From: Ceratopteris richardii
Lineage: Eukaryota; Streptophyta; Polypodiopsida; Polypodiales; Pteridaceae
Assembly (NCBI GenBank): GCA_020310875.1
Contig: CM035422.1
Location: 53,873,394 to 53,937,393, forward strand
Direction of reading: 5' to 3'
Length of the DNA stretch: 64,000 nucleotides
Below the pieces are notes generated by a model. It was not told where the DNA came from, did not search any database, and saw only the letters and a list, made by a program, of their open reading frames with translations. Below, piece after piece: positions 25,265-37,187 of the stretch (position 1 is its first letter; each line of letters begins with the position of its first letter). Both the position numbers and the translations under genes were made by a program.

Positions 25265-28200
25265 AAAAGAAGGTTCCAAAGAAACCAATGCAAAAGAAGA
25301 AATTGACCAAGAAGGGAAAGGGCAAATCAGTAGTTGAAACTGTTATCACCAAAGAAAGGGAGGAAGTAATAATGGAAGAAACACAGAAGCCATCCACTGT
25401 GGAAGAAGTATCAAGAACCACAGAACCAGAAAGAGGAGGACCTTCACATTTTTCATCTGATTCTGAAAGTGATATTGAGAGATTTTTGCTAAAGAGTCTA
25501 AATTTGTCAATACCAAATACTCCTAATGTAATTACACAGGCCTCTGAGAAACAGAAAACACCTGAAGAATTGAAGAAGAAGTCTCAGGAGAAGCTGATTC
25601 AGGAACAGGCACGAAAACAGCTCAGTATTGAAGATGAAAGAAGGATGATGAAGGGAAAAGCAGCTATGATAGAACAGGAAAGTGAAATAAGGGAAGAAGT
25701 CAGTTGTGGACTAGTGCATACTGGGATGAAATCCATATGGATAAAACCCTCACAAACCTACTTCAAACTAGATGAGAACATAGAAGAAATAGCCAAGAAG
25801 GCACAAATAAGCAGCTCAATCATAAATCAAAAAGGTACAGATCAAGATCCAATTCAGGAAGAAGAGGAAATAGTTGTGAAAGGCAATATTCAAGAAGTCA
25901 CAGGGGGAGTAGTGGAAAAGGAGATCATCCAGAGTATAAAGGATGTATTGCATGATTTGAAGAACAATGAAGAATTTACATCCAATGAGGATCAAGAACA
26001 AGAGGTAGCAATGGACCTCATGAACATTGATGAGCAGGAAGAAGAACACAAATTGGAAAGAAGTAATGACCAAGTCAAAGATTTTGAAGCAACTGAATCA
26101 GTTCTAGTCCAGGAAAAGGAAAGACAGGAAGAACAAACAGGTGAATGCCAGGGAAACTCTGTTGGGAAAATTGAATATACCCTGTTCCAGGAAACTTTAA
26201 GCATGGGAAAGGAAATACAAATAAAGGAAGGACATCTCTCCGAAGAGAAGCAACAGGTGATGGAGAAGGAAAAGAACAGGAAATAAAACTGATTTCAGAT
26301 GTTCTGGAGCAAAAGAATTCAGGTGTTCAAGAAGACATGGTAGATTCAGAAACACTGGACACTCATCCAAGCAATCAAGAAAACAAGGCCAAGATTATAG
26401 AATATGAAGAAGAAGAGGAAGAGGAGAGTGAATGCAAAGAGGACAAACAACTAGAAACTAAACAAATGGAAATGGAAGGGGGATTGGAAAGAATACCAAA
26501 GAGTATAAGATCAGCATGTCAGATCATTATGAATAACATTGAACAGTTCAGACCTTCTAGCCGGAACATGATCATTTCAGGGATGGTAGCAGAGTCAAAA
26601 TTTGAGAAAGGCAGTATGATTATTAAAGAGCATAAAAGGGAAAAGGAGCAAATGGCAGAGCAACTGAGGAAGGTACAGGAGAAAAATGAGGAATTTGCCA
26701 ATATAATAATTGCTTTGGAAGAGCTAGAAGTACAGAAGCAAAATAAGATTCAATATCTAGAAGAAAAGAGTGTAAAACTAACAGAGCAGAACACTAAATT
26801 AGAAAAGGAGTTGAGAAAGATTGAGGGATGATATAGAACTCTGCAAACCTCTTATCAAATTTTGACTAAAGCAAATGAAGAAATCAACAAGCTACTATTG
26901 GAAGAAGGGCAATTGAAGGAGGAAAGTCAGACAGCCCAGATGACAGAGGAATAAAAGGAAGGATTACACAAAGAGATTCAGAAATTACAAAGAGAATTGA
27001 AAGAAGCCAAGGAATTAGAAAAGCAGGCTAGTACACATGCTGCTACATCTATGAGAGGATATAGTAAGCTACACATGGATATGGAAAAAGAAAGAAGTGA
27101 TTGGCAGACAAAGAGAGAAAAGGAACAGAATGAATGGGAAAAAGAAAGAGAACTATGGGCACAATAGAATGGGAGTCTGATGATGACTATAGAGGAATTA
27201 CAAAAAAAATTGGATAAACCACAAATCCAGGAAGAAACACATGTGGAGACCACATATACAGAAGAATATGGGGTGGAAAATAATGAGGGAATACAACATG
27301 ACAGTGAACCAGCAGATAAAAGATTAGAAGCAGAATATTCAGAAGATTTTGTAAAAAAATTGCTGACAAGTAGAGATTCTAGAATGGAGTTTATCAGGAA
27401 GATGCATGATGAGTATGAAGAACAAATTGTCACATTTGCATTAAATAAGGGAATTAATCCAGATCAGCATCAATGGGCCGCAAATGGATTGGGAATACCA
27501 TTGTGTATGATTATGGAGAGTATAAAGAACTACCAGATGGCCAGAGTTGGGCTACCTCCAAACAAATATCTTGAGTATGAAGAGGACATCAATGTGACTA
27601 AAGAACTATTTGAAAGGGCCAATCCAAAGTGGAGAAACAAATGGTTGGATGCCAACAAAGAATGTAGGAAAATTTGGAAGGAGGCACCTCTTCATCTAAA
27701 AATCAACCCAACTTACTGTCCAGTGGCAAGAAGGAGAGAATGGGCAATTTTTTGGGAAAGAAGAAAAGAAGGTCAAATTCCACCTAAGTGGTTGAATTTC
27801 CCAAAAATAGCAGGTCCAAAGGTAGGCACATGGCCTACAAAGAGTTGCATGGTGAATACTGCTGAGTCTGTAATAGCTACATACAAAGATGTAAATGACC
27901 CTGCATGCATTCTACTTATCAGAATAATCAGATTAATTTTGGCATGTATAGAAACATACACCGACACAGATATCAGAACTTTAAATTATATCGGCTTTAA
28001 TTCTCCAACAGATGCATTATTATTTGATTTAAGCGAAACACCTGATAGAATCTGCTTAATGGCATACTACAGCAGAGTGATATTTTCGGGCAGTCATTTC
28101 TTACAAATTTTTGAAGACGCATTCGATTACGGGTTTTTTGAAAGAGAATCAGAGATTTTTGGAAATCTGTCAGTTGTTACTAAGTCTAGACTTACAGCAT

Positions 28201-28364
28201 ATGAAGCCGCCTATACAGAGTATTTAAAAAAGGATGTCATTGATAAACCAGAAGCTGCAGTACAGTGGAGAAAGGCATTATTTGAAATGGTCAATAATCT
28301 AAATGTGACAGAAAGGAAAAGTCATGATTTGCTGTCACAAGTATATCAAAGAAAGAAGAAATGA
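25258..28364 (+). pseudogene. Gypsy-alpha accessory protein (coiled coil plus conserved C-terminal domain), broken
   Basis: One reading frame of about 1,035 codons interrupted by a frameshift near 26260 and stops at 26829 (TGA), 26952 (TAA) and 27165 (TAG); its true start is lost. The N-terminal two thirds is very acidic and Lys/Glu/Gln-rich, with heptad-like coiled-coil stretches (26600-26830, 26990-27160). The C-terminal domain (about 27350-28330) is globular and shares patterns with the Gypsy-beta accessory protein: APLHLKINP, RRREW, KWLNFP then GPKVG, and FEDAFDYGFFERESEIF. No signal peptide or membrane segment is evident, so it does not look like an envelope protein. Function unknown. 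Its position after pol matches that of extra 3' ORFs in some plant gypsy lineages. Confidence 0.72.
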
Positions 28365-28421
28365 AGAAAAGTGATCAGTACAGAGGAGCAGGAAAGTCTT
28401 ATGTCAGGAGCCAAAAGGTTT

Positions 28422-28434
28422 AGGAGGGGAAGGA
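28422..28434 (+). other. Polypurine tract of Gypsy-alpha
   Basis: AGGAGGGGAAGGA directly precedes the LTR start TGTTAGAAG. Confidence 0.82.
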
Positions 28435-29269
28435 TGTTAGAAGATGCATTTTTGGAAGCCTTTTTGGAGAAAAATAATTGTAAAATGATAGAAATTTGTA
28501 AAAATATTTATGCAATTGTTGTAAAAATAAGGAAGAGTCTTCCTTATATAGGATAGAATCTTATGTAATTTTTCTAGAATTTTTGGAAACTCCTAGATAG
28601 CATATTTTTAGAATAATAGAGGAAAGGACCAAAATTCAAGTGTGAAAAGGGACACTTGAAAATGTATATAAGCTAATTTCCTCTATTATGAGGGGGTTGG
28701 TTAATCATTTGTTTACATGCTACCCAAGTGAATAGAGAAGGAGTTTTCTGCTGAAAATCGTGTTTTCTCCTCTTTGTGTGGTTTCTTTGATTTGTGAGTC
28801 TAGTGCTTGTGTATCCATGGAGATTTGTGAGCTTCTATTGTGTAAATATGTTGAATGTGTATGAAGAGAGCTGAATACTGTTGTGTTGAGTGATGAGTTG
28901 ATGAAGAATGGTGCTGGAGCTGACAATCGTCTATTTGCACAGAATTGCGATTGTCTCGTCTGTATGATACAGGTGATATTTTTTTATTTTGACTTCATAA
29001 CTGTGTTTTGCTGATAAAATAGCATGTAATTGACACCAAGATTGTAGAAAATGGTGAAGATTTGCTCAAGATAATCCAAACCCTAGAAATTCCTCTTCAT
29101 TTTCACTATTCTCAGAAATCCAACCATTATTCTCTTATTTCTTGGATTCTATCATCTTGAAGGGGCTGTGGTCTCAAGAATACTTCCAGGATTGACAAAA
29201 TAAAGATGTCTTGTTGATTCTTTATGCTAAATGATCGGAGAGGACAACTCCAAAGATCAATAACAAACA
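28435..29269 (+). repeat. 3' LTR of Gypsy-alpha
   Basis: Runs from TGTTAGAAGATG to AATAACAAACA, 835 bp; counterpart of 10180-11001. It has a TATA box at 28665-28672 (TATATAAG) and, like the leader, an AATCGTG motif near 28750 and an ATTGCGATTGTC motif near 28945. Confidence 0.87.
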
Positions 29270-29287
29270 GATGTGATGTGTCATAAT

Positions 29288-30282
29288 CTATTTCAACATA
29301 TCCAGGAGTAATTTTTGCAAAGTACTAAACCATTCTGCATGACTGGTCATGTGATTTGAAGCACCTGAATCAACATACCAAACATTATCATTCGATTTTG
29401 AATCACCAGTAGACATCGTATTCATCATGTGATGTTGATCCATAAACAGCTTCTCAGACTCATCTGCACTTGTGGATGCATAGTTGTTTTGTTGTCTTTT
29501 GTTATTTTGATTCTTCAACCTGCAATCACGTTCAAAGTGTCTAGGTTTACCACAATTGCAACATCCTTTACTATCATTACCTGAATCATTTCTTTGGAAA
29601 TTTTTGTGATCTCTTTGGCTCCCCCTGCCTCGAAATTGTCCTCTTTCTCTTGCATGATTCTGTTGTTGACCTTGGTCTTGGTTACTATTTCCTCTTCCAC
29701 TTCCGAAACCTCTACCTCTGCCTCTTCCTCTGCCAGAGTAGAATACCTGCTCAGATCTAGGATTTCCTTGGGAGTTTGAATCCTCACCAAGATTCTTTTC
29801 TTCAATAATGAGCATAGATACGAGATCAACAACATTTGGAATATTTTCCCTCATCTGTATAGAAGTTCTAAACTGCTTATATGCACCTCCTAAACCACGA
29901 AGGCATACTTCCACCTTATCATCATCATCTACATTTACTCCAATAGATGCAAGTGACTCACATATGCTTTTCATTTTGAGGGTATAGTCACTTACCGACA
30001 TGCTCTTTTTCTCCCAGGTATACAGCTCGTTCTTGAGTTGCAATTTCTGTGCCTTTGTATTGGTCTCATACAATGTGACCAAACTGTTCCAAGCCTCTTT
30101 CCGAGACTTGGCATCCTGTATGTGCCCAATCATGCTATCCTGTATGCTAACAGATAACCAATACTTTACCTTTCGTGCTCCTTGATTCCATTCCTCATAT
30201 GCTCTTAGAATCTCCAAGCATCGAAGTTGTTCTTATCTAGCTTATCGCTCATAAGCTGACTCATTCCATCTGCATTTGCCAT
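29288..30282 (-). pseudogene. Copia-4 gag and protease start, truncated
   Basis: Minus-strand ATG at 30282 starts MANADGMSQ. A stop about 25 codons later and a shift or deletion lead into the open frame 30217-29288. That frame has a UBN2-type gag core (YTLKMKSICESLASIG), Arg/Gly-rich nucleocapsid, knuckle CCNCGKPRHFERDC near 29530, and protease start YVDSGASNHM near 29370. It is cut just before the Gypsy-alpha LTR end, so no integrase or RT remains. Confidence 0.87.
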
Positions 30283-30720
30283 TTCTGCAGCAATTCACAA
30301 CACTGCAAAACACTACAAGCAGCACTTCTGCTTGAACACTATCACACTATGACGTGACAGTTCAATCTCAGAAAAAACACAGTTTTCATGCATCAACAAT
30401 ACACGAAATCGCTTGAAATTCTGGATCTGGAATATATGAGTCTTTCCGAACACAACAAAAGTTATAGTTTTTGGAATTGACTTGGTTTTTCTTTGGGCCC
30501 CACATTTCAGGCTCGAAATGGAGGTCGAGATGGCTCTGAAACTTTAATCTGACAAAAACAAGTGACCCTAAAGGGATAACTCTCAAAAATATTTTGAGGT
30601 CTTCTACCTTCACGCCGATTTTCGTGGCAAATGGAGGTCGTTTGTGAATCGGGTTTTCTCCATGCCTTGTTGCATACTCTTCACCGTCGCCTTCTCCACG
30701 AGCTCTCTACAGCCACGCTA
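30283..30720 (-). other. Copia-4 leader, non-coding
   Basis: Between the gag start and primer site of the minus-strand element. No supported ORF. Confidence 0.6.
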
Positions 30721-30732
30721 GCTCTGATACCA
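30721..30732 (-). other. Primer binding site of Copia-4
   Basis: Reads TGGTATCAGAGC on the minus strand, the initiator Met tRNA complement. Confidence 0.92.
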
Positions 30733-31107
30733 TGTCATGAGGAAGGAGGTAAGGAAGAGAGCTCACACACACTCTCACTCTCAAGGAGAAGCACACACAC
30801 AGATTGAGGCAAGGAAGAATGATCTTCTTCTTCTTCTATTACATAAAAAGGAATGTACAAGAATGACTTGAAAACAAGAATACAACAAGTGCAATATATA
30901 AAGATCAGTACATAAGGGAAAACCTAATGTCCACGAATGAGTGAGCTGGCAAGGAACAAATGTGCCATCACTCTCGATAGATAAATCTAATAAATCTCAA
31001 TGAAGTATCCCTGACATATACCGGCGTGACCACTATACATGCTGGAGAAACAAAAAAGTGGTACATGGCATCGTGGATCATCACATGTTGAGCTTGATAT
31101 CCCAACA
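30733..31107 (-). repeat. 5' LTR of Copia-4
   Basis: Minus-strand boundaries TGTTGGGATATCAAGC and CTCATGACA, 375 bp, with a TATA-like TATATATTG near 30894-30902. The length and TGTTGGGATATC start are typical of plant copia LTRs. Confidence 0.82.
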
Positions 31108-31239
31108 GTACTTTGAGAACCAATGCCTCCAAGACATACTATCTATTGCCTCCACTAGGCATGCACATAGAGACCACTTTTACTGCTCCAAGTAGCATCC
31201 ATACAAGGTGTCCAAAGTTACTTGAACTCCAAAAACTCC

Positions 31240-31920
31240 AATGAAACCTCGAAATTTAACATAGATCAATCAAAGGAGCTCAAAATTCAATTAGATGAAC
31301 TATTGAAGAAAGGCTCAATAAGACCAAGTGTTTCAACTTAGGAAATACTTATTTTATTTCAGAAGAAGAAAGATGGTTGTTGATGTCTAGATATCACCAA
31401 ATTATGAAAACTTGGTGACATACCCAAAGAAACGTTTCAAACACTTTATATGTCTATTATGATTCTATAGTTTTTCTTTTTAGATTAACGAACAAACTCT
31501 CCACATTCATGTGTTTAATGAACAATATTCAACATGATTAATTGGATTATTTAATTTTGATATTTCTTGAGGATACATTTCTATACTCTAAAGACGATAC
31601 TTTGTAAAATCTAGAGAACACATTTTTTATGCAAAAAGAATGCGTTCCTTTATCAATGACAAACTTGTGTACCTAGGAGGAGTCATATCTTAAGGAAGGA
31701 TTCATGTAGACCAAGATAAGTTTAAAATAATCAAGTTCCTAAAATTGTAATTGATGTTAGAAGCTTCTTAGGATTGGAATAATACATGAGAGCACAAATT
31801 AAATATTTTTTAAAGGTATCTAATCTGCTCATAGAGCTGATTAAAAAAAAACATAAATTTGTGTGACTTTCATTGATAAAGAATCCATTGAATTATTGAA
31901 ATAGAAAGTAATTTAGAATT
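31240..31920 (+). pseudogene. Highly degraded gypsy reverse transcriptase relic
   Basis: Translation in several frames gives the usual order of Ty3/gypsy RT blocks: ELKIQLDELLKKGSIRPS near 31280, QKKKDG near 31360, FRLTN-like residues near 31480, a YLGGVIS-like block near 31680, a VDQDK-like block near 31710, and VRSFLGLE near 31760 with a thumb-like tail to about 31915. It resembles the common RT type with an IRPS block rather than the Gypsy-alpha/beta pol. Stops occur every few codons; an old relic. Confidence 0.65.
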
Positions 31921-31929
31921 GTATCTTGA

Positions 31930-32817
31930 AAATATCTAAGATAGAGAAACCTTTTGTGGATGCACAAGATATAAGTGGTAGTCAAATAGGATGTGATCGT
32001 CTAATAAATGTGGTGGTTTTTTATAATTGCACATATGGGTAGGATGATTTTCTACACACACACAACATTTCTTGGCTTGTGCCATTCTAGGGTTGATTGA
32101 ATTTGCTTTGGTTGTAGCTCCGAAAGGTTTTGTCATAGCTTGGGCCAACTTCTCTATAGGTGGTATTTTGGGTTCATGATTTCGTTTTTGATAGAACATT
32201 AGAAGTTCATTCCCCCTATTGTCTTCTAGGTCAATAGCTTTCCTAATACAACTAGATTTGGACATCTTCTACAGTATACCATGGTCCTCAATTGTGCATT
32301 AATCAATCCTTCTATGAAAAAAGACACTCTTTTAGGCATTGATGGCTTTTCTTCCTGAGGGCACCTATCCAAATATCGTTTGAATCTTCTAGATGCTACC
32401 CTAACACTTTCATCATGGTTTTGCTTAAATGTATGGATCATTATAGTTGTACTATGTTTAATCCAATTTTGGGGAATTCCTCTATGAATCCTTCCAAAAA
32501 CATTTATATGTCTACAAACATCTCCTTTCTCAATGGTAGCAACTATGTCAAGGTAGCTTCTGACAAGGCTTATTCAAAGGCTTCAACATGTGTGTCTTAT
32601 AGTCTTATATCTCCTCTGCCCTTAAAATTTGTTTGCATTCAACTATATGATCATGAGGATCTAAAGATCCATCATATTGATTTTTCATGCACTTTTCTAC
32701 TTGATATGATCTCATTGTTCTTCTAGGGTTATTCCATGTATTTGTCCTTCTTATAGGAAATTCATGTATGGGTTCTCCCTCCCTTAGAAAAGGTTTAGGT
32801 GAAGTTTGATGTTTCAT
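31930..32817 (-). pseudogene. Gypsy-alpha-like gag fragment
   Basis: Three minus-strand pieces match Gypsy-alpha gag in order. FPIRRTNTWNNPRRTMRSYQ (32817-32605) corresponds to the matrix-side region. HTFKQNHDESVRVASRRFKR (32441-32226) is the capsid region. KAIDLEDNRGNELL followed by a knuckle CCVCVENHPTHMC (32265-31936) is the nucleocapsid side. Frameshifts separate the pieces. Confidence 0.8.
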
Positions 32818-33355
32818 TTCTCTTTGCGGCTTTACAATACATCTTTGATGTAGAAATCAAGCTATTCTATGATGCAGATGGGGCAAGATCAAGAGATGAT
32901 AGGAGTACCTTTGGATATCTTTCATTTATAGGTTCAAAGTTTATCCCTTGGTCAACAAAGAAGCAACCTAGTGTCGCTCTCTTATCTAGAGAGGCTGAAT
33001 ATAAAGGGCTTTCTAATCGAACTCAAGAAGTTATGTGGATTGAGACACTATACCTAAATTTGGGAGAAGTCATCTACTCCTCACATATTTGGTGATAAAA
33101 TACATTCTTTACATCTTCCAACTAATCCCATTTATCATGCTAGGACCAAACAAATTGAGTTCCATTATAAGTATGTTAGGGAGAAAAATAAAGCAAAGAA
33201 CTTGAGCTCTCATATGTATCTACTCAACATTAGTGTGCAAACATGATGACTAAAGCCTTGGATGGAGTGAAGTTGAGCAGGTTCAAAGCTATTATTGGAC
33301 TTTCAGAAATCTCAAAGAATTCAAGACTCAAACATCTTAGGCTTGGGTGGGATCT
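32818..33355 (+). pseudogene. Copia RNase H fragment
   Basis: Shows YDADGARSRDDRSTFGYLSF near 32865, STKKQPSVALLSREAEYKGL near 32955, and degraded NPIYHARTKQIEFHY near 33125. A decayed purine-rich tract (GGCTTGGGTGGGATC) is near 33341. This is the C-terminal end of a copia polyprotein; upstream parts are missing and the final third is frameshifted. Confidence 0.82.
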
Positions 33356-33762
33356 ATGAGTGCATACGGCATGCCTAAGCTCTTGACCATTAGTATTGGA
33401 CTTCATTGAACTTTAAACTAAATCCATATGTATACACATGCATTATATGATTTCTTGTAAGGTTAAAACAGTAAAAAGAATACAAGCGCATAGCAATGGT
33501 TATCGCAACACAATTTCGTTGCTATATAATTGCATCAAGCATTGCAACGAGCATCAAGCACACGTCATCGATTAAACAATAAAAACTTTGATGTTCCTAT
33601 CAATGTGTGGAGTGAGGTGCATTGCAATGGTAGCACTAAGCATCACTAAATCAATGGAGTAAAAGAGTGTCGCATAAGCAATGATAAAACGCATCACATA
33701 AACAACAATAAAAAGCATCCGTGATTGGCTCACACCATCGCAATTGTGTCACACCATCGTGA
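33356..33762. other. Non-coding stretch with recurring ATCGYGATT-like motifs
   Basis: No ORF supported. Short related words recur, including TATCGCAAC, CATCGCAATTGTGTCACAC and CATCGTGATTGGCTCA (the last two near 33735-33765), ending exactly where Gypsy-beta gag homology starts. They resemble the CACGATT/AATCGTG words of the Gypsy-alpha leader, so this may be leader remnant. Confidence 0.45.
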
Positions 33763-34986
33763 TTGGCTCAACGAAGGTTTAGGCAATATGTTGAAAGATG
33801 TCCAATGCAAGAGCTACCCTCACAAACCAAACAAGTGTCATTGTTTTTAGACGGCTTTTTGAGCTCTAAACTACGCTCTTATGTGTACTTGAAGGAACCA
33901 AGAACGCTAGAGCAGTGTGTAAGAATTTGCATAGACATTGAGGACAACTTAGGAGATGAGTTGGAACTCTCAAAGGCCTATAAGGACTCAGACAGTTCAT
34001 CTCTAGCATCCACAAAATTGTCTAGTTCAATAGAGGACCTAGCAGAAAAAGTGGCCCAGAAACTAGGAGTTTCTAGTAAACAGATGCCCAAGTTAACAAC
34101 TAACGTACGTTGTTACACTTGTGGTGGAAATCATTTGGAAAATGTGTGTCCCAATGCAACACAACCACAAGCCAACCCTAGTGGCCAATACTGTACAATT
34201 GAGAGAAGATACACAAATCACACGGCTCAGGACTGCCCATATAACAAACAGGCAGCGAGACAAAACTACCCGCAAGCATACCCACAACCAGGAAGGTATC
34301 AAGGTCAGTACAATGCTCAGCGTCATTACTATAGGCCTCCTCAAAACTATCCTTATCAGGCTCAACAGAGACCTCAACCCATTTTAGCTCAGCAGCCACC
34401 CCCACCAGCTAATGTCATCTCAGTGAAATACGCTGCTGCAGAAGAGAACCTAAATAGAGCTTTAGTTACCGTTTCACCCCTAATTACTGACAGTGATCTG
34501 AACTCTAACAGTTTTGACTCTACTCATGTAGATAGTCCACCCGCATACTACTCTGAGTCATCGGAACACGTGGAGACATATCAATATGATAGTCCACCAG
34601 TGGAACCTAGTTGGGAGCCCGACTATGCTAATGTGATGTACACAAACCCGAATCCACGGCCCCAATTGAGACAACAAAGACCACAGGGCCCTAGAGGACC
34701 ATGCTTTAGGTGCCAAGGAGATCACTTCATAAAGGATTGTCCACATCCTCCAATAGCAGGACAGTCACAGTACTATAACATACAAGGCTTTTACGCCGAT
34801 TGTGGCAAAGAGCACATAATCAAAGATTGTCCTAAGAACCCTGCTAATGTGTCAAATGTGACACCGATCAATGTGATAGGTATTGTGCACAACGCAGATG
34901 GATCCAACCCTACATACGTGCCTATCCAAGCTATAACAAGAGCCCAAGTGCTCTTACAAAATCAACAGCTTATCAGGAGAAAATAG
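33763..34986 (+). pseudogene. Gypsy-beta copy 2 gag, C-terminal part
   Basis: Starts inside the capsid region (AQRRFRQYVERCPMQ) with no upstream gag. The nucleocapsid part has CYTCGGNHLENVC near 34112, a Cys/His cluster YCTIERRYTNHTAQDC near 34190, a Pro/Gln/Tyr-rich linker, CFRCQGDHFIKDC near 34702, and DCGKEHIIKDC near 34799 (first Cys changed). Knuckle spacing is CX2CX3HX4C. Related to Gypsy-alpha gag on the minus strand at 5886-7897. Confidence 0.85.
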
Positions 34987-35576
34987 TTGGAACTAGTGAA
35001 GTTGAAGAGTCTAGCAGTAAAAAGACGAAATCTTGGAAAGATTCCAGAGAAAGAATCAAGAGAAAGTGGAGTAAAAAGATAACTGAGTTGGAGGGAAGTC
35101 TCAAGGAATCCAGAGCCAAAATTCTAGAATTGACTTCACAGGAATTGAATCAAGAGAACCTAGCTTAGAAATCAGGATCAGTTCTAGCAGAACCCATACC
35201 GAAAAACCTAGACATGATGTTTCGTGCGTATCAAGCAAGATTAAAAGAAGGACCTCAAATAGCTGACATGAGTAAAAACTACCCTCGAGCTGATCTAGAA
35301 ATCGAGAGAACTAAACTTTGCATGAAGATGGTAGAATTAGCACAAGCTATGTTTGAAGACTCGAGATATCTAAATTGGAATAACATGGCAAAACCTGAAT
35401 TACACTTTCAAGGATTAATGGAGAGGCTAGAATATTTGATTGATAGCAAGGAGAAAAAGAATCAGTATAGGAACCCTACTGCCTCAGAGACACCGGAAAA
35501 GAATGCACCATCCCTGTCTCAAGTACCCAATACAGAAAGTCAAGACAACCTATCTTCCATATTTACGATGATGTAG
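34987..35576 (+). pseudogene. Gypsy-beta copy 2 gag-pol linker, charged helical region
   Basis: In frame with gag after TAG at 34984 is a Lys/Glu-rich stretch with coiled-coil character (KKITELEGSLKESRAKILEL near 35066). A stop near 35167 precedes an open stretch from 35214 to 35576. No known family; it probably joins gag to the protease domain in the intact element. Confidence 0.55.
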
Positions 35577-37187
35577 AGGAAGAACAACTGAGTGAACACA
35601 CAGGTTTTGAATCCAATTCTTTGCAAGAATTACCTCAGTTCACAGGACCTTGGGAAGCTAAGTCTATTAGCATGAGAGCACCCACGATAATAGTGAGGAA
35701 TGAAGAATCACTGATCCCTAGAAACACGGAAGTGATCAAGAACACCAAAGTACAATGTAATCTCACTCTAGAGGAATTATTAAAGGTAAAACCACAACTG
35801 TGGAAACATGTAGCAAATCAATTCCCTGAGCTTGCTACTACTCCCTCTCAGATAGGAACACACAAGAAGGTACCAGAAGTACCTGTAGAAAAGATGGGAG
35901 ATGTAAGTGAAGGAGAGGAAGGTAACACTTATCTTCCAATAACCCATCAGGGCTACACCACGAAAGCCATCTTAGATTCAAGAGCCGGAGTAGCAATAGC
36001 TACCACCGCTTTATGGAAACGTTGGGGTAAGCCAACGTTAAGACCTACCAGGATGAAGCTACAAATGGCTGACGGACACATAGAAAAACCCTTAGGCTTA
36101 CTAGAAGGCATATCTCTCACCACTTGTGGTGTGGAGTTCGAGCATACCTTTGCCATTTTTGATTTTGCAAAAAATCATGCTTACGAGATGATATTAGGAC
36201 GACCATTCATGCGTCAGTTGCAAATCGTACAAGATTGGGGAACTAATTCTTTGTACTTGCAACATTTAGGAGTGACTATTAAAGTCAATCTTAAAGACTA
36301 TTCCCATAGAGATGTACCCCCAATACAATGGAACACCATCCATAAGACACATGTAGAAACGGAATCGGTACACTCATTGGAGTCAGACTCCTCATGGTTG
36401 CACGAGGACACTCATTTATGGATGTGTAAAGTAGCCAAACAAGAGGAAGAATGGTTAGAAGCTAGGACCTTAGGTACAGAACAACATCCACGAACCCTTC
36501 AAGCCCCAGCTTACGCACCTGTAGTGTTTCTAGACGAAGAACTCGAACCTCATGGTTGGGCACAAATTTTAGCAACCATGGACGTAGCCATCAATGAAGA
36601 ACAATGGACACCCCACTGTGACGAGGATGGCTATGACATCTCAGTTTTCACAATAGAGCCAATCATGTGTGATTCAATTATTGAAGAATGTGAACCTAGC
36701 ACTAATGCATTTGAGGATGCAAGTGACTTCGATTTAGAGTCAATTATTATGGACCCACCCTTTGCATCAGAAGAAGAATATTTCTATGAAGTAGAAACTC
36801 ATCCTCAGAAACATGAAGAAATTACAAATGAGGTGAGTTTAGCCACACAAGTGACTACCAAAAGTGAAGGAAAGAAAAGAAAGAAGAAGGAAACCATGTC
36901 AGAAGAAGAAGAATCTTTGTTTGAGGTTCCGGAGAACTTCAAGAAATATGAAATAGGAGATAGACGAATCATGGTACGAATGCCTAATAGAAAAGCTGAT
37001 GTTGGAGAAGTATATGATAACCGAGAGAAAACCAAAAAATTCATAGTTTCCATAAAAGGAGAAGAAGAGAAATGTACATACATAGGGCAGGATTTGACGA
37101 ATGAAGAAGAAGAAGAATTGGTTGCCCTGTTGCACGAATATAGAGACATTTTTGCTTGGAGTTACAAAGATTTGAAAGGAACACTTA
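35577..37187 (+). CDS. Gypsy-beta copy 2 first aspartic protease and acidic linker to RT
   Basis: Open through 37228. A retropepsin-like domain lies at about 35930-36290: AILDSRAGVAIATTALWKRW (DSG changed to DSR in this copy), MKLQMADGHIEKPLG, and MILGRPFMRQ near 36190. This layout is that of the plant Athila/Tat-type protease. A long acidic linker follows (36300-37080). The start of RT, EYRDIFAWSYKDLKG, is near 37136, then the next ~100 RT residues are missing and the frame is lost at about 37185. Confidence 0.75.

Larger units (their letters stand above)
25229..29269 (+). mobile_element. Gypsy-alpha element, 3' part (accessory ORF, PPT, 3' LTR)
   Basis: Begins abruptly after Copia-1 copy B pol. 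Contains a long accessory reading frame, a polypurine tract and an LTR matching the minus-strand LTR at 10180-11001. Gag and pol are absent. Confidence 0.82.
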
